Shown in pieces: positions 6,696-12,152 of a stretch of 12,152 nucleotides of DNA (the stretch's first letter is position 1; the number at the start of each line of letters is the position of its first letter). The notes below the pieces were generated by a model. The model did not search any database, was not told where the DNA came from, and was given only the letters and a program-made list of their open reading frames with translations. The translations under genes and the position numbers were made by a program. This stretch comes from Glomus cerebriforme (Eukaryota; Glomeromycota; Glomeromycetes; Glomerales; Glomeraceae). The DNA lies in NCBI GenBank assembly GCA_003550305.1, contig QKYT01000119.1, forward strand, positions 67,321 to 79,472, written 5' to 3'.

Positions 6696-8185
6696 TTAAA
6701 GAGTAATTATTTTAAAGACTTCAATCTCTACTGGAATAAAACTAGTATTTAGGTTTAAAACATTACCAATATTATCAAAACAGCTTGACCCACCAAAATA
6801 AATAGTTTGACCACTCATGCGAAGAACATTACCAAAATTAAATCCATCACTGTAATTTCCGTATATTGCATGATTAGCACAATTAAGTCTCACACGACTT
6901 ATTTTCATATTTAGAATATCTTCATTATTTTCAAAAGAAAATATAAAACTTTCAGTTGTACTATATTGTCCATCAACATTTGTAAATGAAAGTGGATTAT
7001 ATCCTCCATAAATTTTTTCTAATTTTTGATTTTTAATTAATATTAAACATGGACCTTGATCATTACATTTAATTCGAAATGTATTAGTATTAATTCCATC
7101 CCGGCTACCACGATAAAGTAGATCAAAATTATATTTGCGTGATAAATTTTTTTCATTTGTTCTTTCAATCCAACCAGCAATTATACTAGCAAGTTTTGGT
7201 TTAATAAGATTTGATTTTATTTTGATCTTTCTAATTCGTGGAGATGCAGTAATTATTTTGGGTAAGGTACCTTTAAAATAAAATTCTTCAACTTCATCAC
7301 AAATATGATTAGGAATAATAGTCCTATAAGGACGGATTTTATCAAAATAATCAGCAGGAGAAATTTCCATAAACCGAATATAAGGAATAAATTGATCTAG
7401 AGTTTTCTTTAATGCTTGATAATTCGTATTATTCCATTTAGTTCTATCATTATTATTTTTTCCTAAACTAGGAGTTTGTTCAATACCCCATTTAATTAAA
7501 CAGTCCCAAATGACAACTTCTTCTTCTAGAAAGTCATCTCGCTTAAGTAAACCATAAAGAATTTCTTTATCTAATAAAGGGAAATTTTTTGAAGTAACAA
7601 ATGATTGTGGATCTGAACAAATGGATTCAAGACAATGATCCTGTAATTTCTTGCAGTTTGTAATTTCAAACACAGTATGCAGAACGAGAACAAAATTTTT
7701 CTGAACCCAAGTTGTTTGCTTCTCAATTAAATAATCTTGAACATGATTAAATAATTCTTCAATAAGGAGTTCATCGGATGCAACTAAAAGTCCAAGAATA
7801 TTTTCACCTAAATAGTTTGTTAAGTCAAGTTCACCTGTGTAAATATATCTTTAAAAAATATATGTATATATATATGTTTTAATAATAAGTCGATTAATAT
7901 AGGTTTATGATAAACTTAAAATATAATTTACCTTAGGATCATATCAAAAACTGTTGGAGTGATATTTGGTTTCTTATACATGATCATATTATCCTTTATT
8001 GTAATCCATTTAGTTGCAAGTGCACTTTTAAAGTATGGAGAACGAGCACGTAAAATTATCGAATGTGCTCGAAATTCTTTTATATCTTCGTTTTCACCAA
8101 CTTGAATAATAACGTTAAAATCATCTGGATCATTTAATAATAAAGAAATATCTTTTGATAGGCCGGAATGGAAAATTGAAGTCAT
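6696..8185 (-). CDS. BTB-BACK-TLDc domain protein (468 aa, two exons)
   Basis: Exon 1 (8185-7932) gives residues 1-84 and exon 2 (7848-6696) the rest; an 83-nt GT-AG intron (7931-7849) splits the Arg85 codon (AG|A). The joined protein has a BTB/POZ domain at about 20-100: DDFNVIIQVGE, then AHSIILRARSPYFKSAL, and VFDMILR running across the junction into YIYTGELDL. BACK-like helices follow at about 113-208 (LLIEELFNHVQDYL and onward to VVIWDCLIKWGIEQ). A C-terminal TLDc domain spans about 306-465 (SIIAGWIER, LLYRGSRDG, KIYGGYNPL, ESFIFSFENNE, IYFGGSSCFDN). BTB-BACK proteins usually act as Cullin-3 adaptors; TLDc domains are linked to oxidative-stress protection and V-ATPase regulation. The combined role in these fungi is unknown, though this architecture is highly multiplied in mycorrhizal Glomeromycotina. 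The length fits a complete member. The ATG at 8185 directly precedes the BTB domain and follows a TATA box. No disabling change is seen. Confidence 0.9.
7849..7931 (-). other. Intron of the BTB-TLDc gene (83 nt)
   Basis: Donor GTAAAT at 7931-7926 and acceptor ttttttaaag ending at 7849. It contains an (AT)n stretch. Removing it restores the canonical BTB sequence DMILRYIYTGEL without a frame break, which is strong support. Confidence 0.85.
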
Positions 8186-8220
8186 TTTGATAATAAATAA
8201 AAAATAAGTTTGAGACCAGA

Positions 8221-8230
8221 ATTTATATAT
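8221..8230 (-). promoter_or_regulatory. TATA box of the BTB-TLDc gene
   Basis: The minus strand reads TATATAAAT about 36-45 bases before the ATG at 8185. This implies a very short 5' UTR. The plus-strand cassette array starting at 8266 lies just behind this promoter. Confidence 0.4.
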
Positions 8231-8265
8231 AATTTCGATTTACTAATAAATCTAAACCTTTTTAG

Positions 8266-8554
8266 GTTAGGCTTGAAATGGAAAATTCCGAATCTGTGTG
8301 CTGCGGTGAATTGGTAAGTGGTGTGATTTTTTATTATTGTTTTTATTGCATTGTTTAATTATTAATTGGTCGTATATTGGGTTCTGTCCTTAGTTTCAAA
8401 ATGGAGAATTGGCGTTTGTTTTCTTTTTTTTTTTTTAATATACTAACAGCTAATATTTAATCTCTAACCTATTTCTATGTTTAGGTTCAAATGGAAAATT
8501 CCGAAAGAATGTGAAGTTAAACAAGATAAGACTGGACCTGAACAGGAACACTGA
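8266..8554 (+). pseudogene. Three similar acceptor-plus-exon cassettes (possible relic gene end)
   Basis: Three times a splice-acceptor-like TTAG is followed by nearly the same sequence: GTTAGGCTTGAAATGGAAAA (from 8266), TTTCAAAATGGAGAATTGGC (from 8394) and GTTCAAATGGAAAATTCCGA (from 8485). The first ends at a perfect donor, GTAAGT, at 8314, giving an intron of 80 nt to 8393. In one frame the copies encode LKWKIPNLCAAVNW, FKMENWRL (FKWRIG if one A is removed) and FKWKIPKECEVKQDKTGPEQ. The last copy runs to TGA at about 8552. They could be duplicated terminal exons of a plus-strand gene whose earlier exons are lost, or alternative last exons. No 5' part is visible because the BTB gene lies directly upstream on the other strand. 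Family unknown. Confidence 0.4.
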
Positions 8555-8647
8555 AAACTATATATTTTTTTTCTGTTGCTCTGATGGGACTTCATGCATG
8601 AGTAAAGTAAACGAAAGAATTTCATCATGAATTAGTTCATAAAATTT

Positions 8648-8890
8648 TTGTTTCAAAGTTTTGTATTTTCTGGCATTCGGGTCATATCATTAATGTTATT
8701 TATAGATGTCACAAATTATGTGATTAATTTTTTTTTCTTAAATAAATATGAGATTGGGAATAATTATCTTGCAACAGCTGATACTGGGGAGTATGTCCTT
8801 AATATAAATGGACTATGGAAGCTTTCTATCTTGCGAAATAAGAAATTTGAGAAAAATAATAGAATTAGATCCAGTGACTTTACACACTGA
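8648..8890 (+). CDS. Weak open reading frame (80 codons), not recognised
   Basis: The second half (YEIGNNYLATADTGEYVLN, then INGLWKLSILRNKKFEKNN) has a more balanced, coding-like composition than neighbouring accidental frames, and AATAAATATGAG lies near its middle start. The first half is hydrophobic and AT-driven, so the true coding part may begin after an intron or be only a fragment. It could belong to the same relic gene as the cassettes at 8266-8554. No family is recognised and there is no independent support. Confidence 0.2.
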   Translation: MFQSFVFSGIRVISLMLFIDVTNYVINFFFLNKYEIGNNYLATADTGEYVLNINGLWKLSILRNKKFEKNNRIRSSDFTH

Positions 8891-9323
8891 TATGTTTCGG
8901 ACATTACCGAAAAAAAACTATATCAACCTAATCTAGTTATGGTCAAAATTTGATTTTACCTCGACATTTTTAAATTGCTTGACGGGTGGCATTTAATTTC
9001 GTTTAATAATATTAATAAAATTATAAAATTATTTAATAGTTTTAATAGTCTAATCATTTATTCAATCAAAGTTTATGCGATGAGTTATAAATTTATATAT
9101 ATGAAAATTTCACTTAAAACTTTGGCTCCACAAAGGCCGTGCCTTTTTTTCTCAAAAAAAAAAAAAAAAAAAAAAAAAGCGAGGTGACTCTTCCTTAATG
9201 GGTTGGTTTAGTTATAGTTTAGTCTAGAATTTACTACGCAATAATATTTGTTATGTACTGGAGTTACTTATAACTCTTATACTACGTCCTTCGTCATAAA
9301 ATAAAAATAAGAATAAATAAAAC
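8891..9323. other. Intergenic with a 25-base poly-A run
   Basis: No gene is supported; the plus-strand frame at 8975-9187 reads through the poly-A and ends in poly-Lys. The hairpin AAAGGCcgtGCCTTT (about 9132-9146) is followed by T-rich sequence and then 25 uninterrupted As (9154-9178). Together they look like the 3' end of a retroposed RNA or an old polyadenylated insertion, although no target duplication was identified. Confidence 0.4.
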
Positions 9324-9545
9324 GTTGGTTTCATAATAGAAATTGGGCTGCATTCCAAATTTTCATCTATAAAAAATATCAATTCATTCAGAAATAAATG
9401 TAAATAGGATGTATTATATTCATTTTAATAATAGTAACTTGATTACAAATCAATCTGATTGTTAAACTATTTATTATAAAATATTTAAAAAAAGTAACAA
9501 TTTTTCAAATTTCTTTTATATAAACAAATAGAATAATTAGGTCTT
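9324..9545. repeat. Copy B of the BTB-gene 3' flank, next to the kinase relic
   Basis: Matches 6382-6700 in order and orientation (see copy A), with a shortened middle part. Here the segment abuts the C-terminal end of a decayed protein kinase instead of a TLDc domain. It may be an ancestral shared 3' UTR, or the product of a duplication with recombination. Confidence 0.6.
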
Positions 9546-9905
9546 TTCAATGGGTCAGCATCCCAACATCGCTTTATTCTTTTTATATTCTAATGGGTTC
9601 ATACCATTAACAATTTTCATAATTATGTTCATAATCATAAAAAGGTATTTATTTGTCCTGATGAAATTTCCCACATAAGTATACCAAAACTATGAATATC
9701 AGAAGCATGAGTATATTTTTTTCCAACTATAACTTCCAGTGCGTGCTATATATTTCCATATATACTTGGTGTTGCAAATATTTTCTTAGATCTATACCCA
9801 TTAAACTTATTACAAGCATAAATTTCCATTTGATGGACCTTGTGTTAAATCAAAATATCTGACAATATTTACAGTTTCGTCTATTAATGTTAAATGAAAA
9901 TTTGG
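9534..9905 (-). pseudogene. Protein kinase (TKL-like) C-lobe relic
   Basis: On the minus strand, pieces of a kinase catalytic domain appear in the correct order but in different frames. IVRYFDLTQGPSNGN (about 9870-9825) resembles the hinge region. SIYGN-stop-HALEVIVGKKYT (about 9775-9715) matches the family pattern SIYGVIPYxAPEVL. YTHASDIHSFGILMWEISSG (about 9720-9660) contains the conserved DxxSFG of subdomain IX. YDYEHNYE and IVNGMNPLEYKK follow, and CWDADPLKRPNY (about 9566-9535) is the conserved CW..DP..RP of subdomain XI. The activation-loop DFG, the catalytic HRD and the N-lobe are not visible, and stops interrupt every frame. Intact members in Glomeromycotina are cytosolic Ser/Thr kinases, often fused to Sel1 repeats. 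This copy cannot be functional. Confidence 0.75.
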
Positions 9906-9959
9906 CTAAAAAATATTCATTAATTTAATAGAAATGATAATTTTATGAATAAATTTAAA

Positions 9960-10190
9960 AAATATGTAATATTTACCTCATCAACCCAATATTGTTCCAC
10001 GTCTTTTTAATTGGTTTCGTTAGGATCCCATTTAGTATAGTCTATTCCAAATAAAATTTTAAACATATCATTAATAAAAAATATCTAATATTTACAATTA
10101 ACCAATACCTTTAAGAATTTCAAGTATTCTTCTGTAGTATTAGTCATATAATTTCTCACAAACTTGTAAGTCATTATCTTTCAAGTGAAC
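9960..10190 (-). pseudogene. Further decayed coding pieces upstream of the kinase relic
   Basis: The minus strand gives DLQVCEKLYD-stop-YYRRILEILKGIG (about 10175-10105), then GIDYTKWDPNETN-stop-KDVEQYWVDE (about 10050-9982) ending at a GTAAAT donor. Composition is coding-like and the order is compatible with upstream exons of the kinase relic. I do not recognise a specific domain, and stops occur inside both pieces. They may belong to another gene. Confidence 0.3.
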
Positions 10191-10199
10191 GATAATCAC

Positions 10200-11275
10200 C
10201 TTTAACGTTTTAACAAAAAATATAAAAAAACTTCTTAGATTCGTTTCAATAATGAAAATAAACAATTACTTTAAATAATTTTTTGATCCAGAAGGATAGC
10301 TTAAATAAAGAACTACGGCCCTACCAATATTGGACTTACTAGAAGTGTACTATGCTCCTCCCACCATGCCTACCACAACCAACCGTGGGACTGCAATGAG
10401 TGTGAGTAAGACTAACTGATAATTTTAAAAAATACTATAATACTCCTAATACCTTAGATTTTATTGCAATTGTATAAATCAAATTTTACTGAACGATAAT
10501 GTCAGAATAATAAATAATAAATGAAAATAGCATACTTAATATTATTCTATTTTATTTTATTAAAAAATTTGAATGATTATATTTAAAATAATAATGTACC
10601 TTTATATTTGCTAAATTAAAAAAAAATTATATACAGAGTAAAAAAATTAAATAAATACTAATTACAATGTCATACAATTATTCTGACTACAAAATAAAGG
10701 TTATTTTTACCGTTATTTTTACCATTATTACCATTATTGTTATTACCTGTAAATCAAAATGTATGTGGCAAAATTTGACTAAATTTATTTGTAAGTAAAA
10801 ACCATTTTCCATATTAACAAATGCGCAGTAAAATCTGGTAATTCAAAATCATTACATGTTAAAAAATCAGATTGCGAATTAATTATAAATCAGATGAGGT
10901 ATTCATCAATATCCAAAATAAGATAGTTTGATCATATGCACGTACACATTTTGACATTTTTGACATAAAAAAATCTAGAAGCTTCTTAATTGATAAATAA
11001 ATCATAATGATAGGGAATTATCATATTATTTGTCCAAAATATCAAATTTTATGATCAAGATGAGTCATATTTTTGTACTATGCTCAAAAGATATAAAAGA
11101 GACCTTTTTTCAAGATTTATTTTTTTAAAAAATTATTTCGTCTATAAATATCCTTATGGCTATTAGCAACAAACTCATATATTTTGATTATATATAAGAT
11201 CAAATTTTATTGCCAGAAGTCGACCAAACATATAATCGATATGTTTTGTATAACACTATTATGGACTTGAAAACT
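10200..11275. other. Long AT-rich gene-free stretch
   Basis: No open frame with domain-like content on either strand. It contains a short patch of more balanced composition (about 10310-10410), the Asn/Gly-codon repeat at 10700-10747 and scattered homopolymers. I see nothing else. Confidence 0.5.
10700..10747. repeat. Short imperfect tandem repeat (GTTATTTTTACC-type)
   Basis: GTTATTTTTACC occurs twice exactly (10700-10711 and 10712-10723). Shortened variants ATTATTACC and ATTATTGTTATTACC follow to 10747. On the minus strand this is a run of Gly-Asn-Asn and Gly-Lys-Asn-Asn codons. It could be a low-complexity coding remnant or simply a microsatellite. Confidence 0.6.
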
Positions 11276-11605
11276 GTCAGGAAAAATAAATGAGGATTAT
11301 GGAAGTGAAAGAATGAATAATAGAAAATGAAGGAAATGGATAAGAGAAAACATAATGTGGCGAAAAAAATATATATATATATATACTGTATGATATGAAA
11401 TAATATAGAAAAGAAAAAGAGAGATAATGTAAAAGAATGGAGAGAATATTTTGGGAATGGAATAAGAAACAAAGAAATGGAAGGGAAATAACAAAGTTAA
11501 AAGAAAAAATAAAGAGGAAGGAAGGATTGGAGAAGAGAAAAGAAAAAAAGACAAACTGAAAGAAAAGAGCAATATAATTAGGGAGTAACAATAGTGGAAC
11601 ATAAT
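11275..11605. other. Strongly purine-rich tract (plus strand)
   Basis: For about 330 bases the plus strand is overwhelmingly A and G (AAAGAGAGA, GGAAGGAAGG, GAGAAGAGAAAAG), broken by an (AT)8 run at 11369-11384. The three overlapping minus-strand frames here are Phe/Leu/Ser-rich shadows of this bias and are not supported as genes. Confidence 0.65.
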
Positions 11606-11682
11606 GGAATTAATAGATTAAATTTGAGAAGTGCAGATTTTTAGCTTTATTTTTTTTTATTCTTTTTATAATTCATTTTTAT

Positions 11683-11780
11683 ACTTTAGTTAAACAAGGA
11701 GATGGGTGATTCTCTTGTATTAGACTTCTTTCTTTTACTTTAGTTAAACAGGGAGATGGGTGATTCCTTTGTTATTAGAT
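11683..11780. repeat. Tandem repeat with 54-bp period (ACTTTAGTTAAACA(A/G)GGAGATGGGTGATTC)
   Basis: Copies start at 11683 and 11737 and are nearly identical over about 40 bases. Each has a T-rich tract, a TTTAG acceptor-like site and an ATG (ATGGGTGATTC). A third, weaker copy is TTTAGACAAACAAGATGAATGA at about 11819-11840, which is the start of the small ORF below. Confidence 0.7.
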
Positions 11781-11832
11781 TTTTTTCCTTTCTAATTTTT
11801 CTATTTTATTTTATTTTATTTAGACAAACAAG

Positions 11833-12053
11833 ATGAATGAATACTTCAGCATAAAGTTCTTATCATTCCATATGTTTGGATCTTTTATTCTTTGGTCTAC
11901 CCACTTCAGCTTTAATCAAGTTCTCTATCAAGGTAAATACTATATTAGTTTTAATTATATGAAATAATAAATTCACTTCTGTTTACTAACATTTTATTTA
12001 TTATTATTATTATAGGGTGTGAGGAGTTTACAATGAGGTCATACTGTTCATAG
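11833..12053 (+). CDS. Possible small spliced ORF (45 aa)
   Basis: After a pyrimidine-rich tract and TTTAG, the ATG at 11833 opens MNEYFSIKFLSFHMFG and onward to NQVLYQ, with the last codon split at 11932. An 83-nt GT...AG intron (11933-12015, donor GTAAAT, acceptor TTATTATTATTATAG) follows. The second exon adds GCEEFTMRSYCS and stops with TAG at 12051-12053. Splice signals and intron length match the other introns here. The first 26 residues are hydrophobic (FLSFHMFGSFILW), so a membrane-associated or secreted peptide is conceivable, but there is no clear signal-peptidase site. It may instead be a spliced non-coding RNA or the last exons of a longer transcript that begins in the tandem repeat upstream. 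Family unknown. Confidence 0.3.
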
Positions 12054-12080
12054 AATGGTCTTATCACAAACTTCTCACAC
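12017..12080. repeat. Inverted repeat GTGTGAGGAGTTT / AAACTTCTCACAC
   Basis: 12017-12029 and 12068-12080 pair at 12 of 13 positions, with a 38-base loop. The left arm lies in the second exon of the small spliced ORF and the right arm just after its stop. It could be an RNA hairpin at the transcript's 3' end or the terminus of a foldback element. T-runs follow to the window end. Confidence 0.5.
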
Positions 12081-12152
12081 AGATAAGATTATCCTCATTT
12101 TAAACATTTTTTTTTAGTTCCTTTGTGATTCTTTTTACATTATTTTTTTTTT

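Noticed and set aside
8975..9187. Plus-strand 70-codon open frame ending in poly-Lys
   Set aside because: It is open only because the poly-A run lacks stops. No coding-like features.
11200..11602. Three overlapping minus-strand frames of 90-104 codons
   Set aside because: All are Phe/Leu/Ser low-complexity translations of a purine-rich strand; three frames being open together shows composition, not coding.
1..12152. CRISPR array, bacterial operon or prophage-like defence island
   Set aside because: No regularly spaced repeats, no polycistronic layout and clear spliceosomal introns. The window is eukaryotic.

Overview
This window reads as AT-rich eukaryotic nuclear DNA. Introns are short (about 60-85 nt, GT...AG), there are no bacterial-type operons or ribosome binding sites, and genes are sparse with long decayed stretches between them. 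The recognisable protein families are a stand-alone Sel1-repeat protein, a BTB-BACK-TLDc protein, a decayed TKL-like protein kinase and a decayed HMG-box (MATA_HMG-like) protein. All four are strongly expanded in arbuscular mycorrhizal fungi, so I infer a Glomeromycotina genome (Rhizophagus-like). That is an inference from gene content and base composition, not a database match.

Layout. 1-265 (+): last exon or exons of a gene entering from the left, with an in-frame TGA. 486-1115 (-): HMG-box pseudogene, broken by several frameshifts. 1141-1492: a non-autonomous hAT-like element with an exact 8-bp target-site duplication. 1501-2280: small inverted and direct repeats. 2281-2640 (-): a second, partial and interrupted copy of the HMG gene N-terminus. 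3003-3140: tandem repeat, inverted repeat and TATA box in front of the intact Sel1-repeat gene (3209-4192, +). 4761-5126 (-): a low-confidence spliced gene end. 5258-5815: an element with 74-bp terminal inverted repeats. 6696-8185 (-): intact two-exon BTB-BACK-TLDc gene. 8266-8554 (+): three similar short acceptor-plus-exon cassettes. 9324-9545: a second copy of the BTB gene's 3' flank. 9534-10190 (-): kinase relic. 10200-11680: mostly featureless AT-rich DNA with an Asn/Gly-codon repeat, a small patch of balanced composition and a strongly purine-rich tract. 11683-12080 (+): tandem acceptor-plus-ATG repeats leading into a possible 45-residue spliced ORF, followed by an inverted repeat.

The genes do not form a pathway. 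The two intact ones (Sel1-repeat and BTB-TLDc) are probably lineage-expanded scaffold or adaptor proteins. The rest records gene-family birth and death: duplicated gene ends, frameshifted copies and small transposons. I see no clear undescribed multi-gene system. The most unusual signals are the two separate arrays of repeated splice-acceptor/start cassettes and the shared 3' flank that joins two unrelated gene families.
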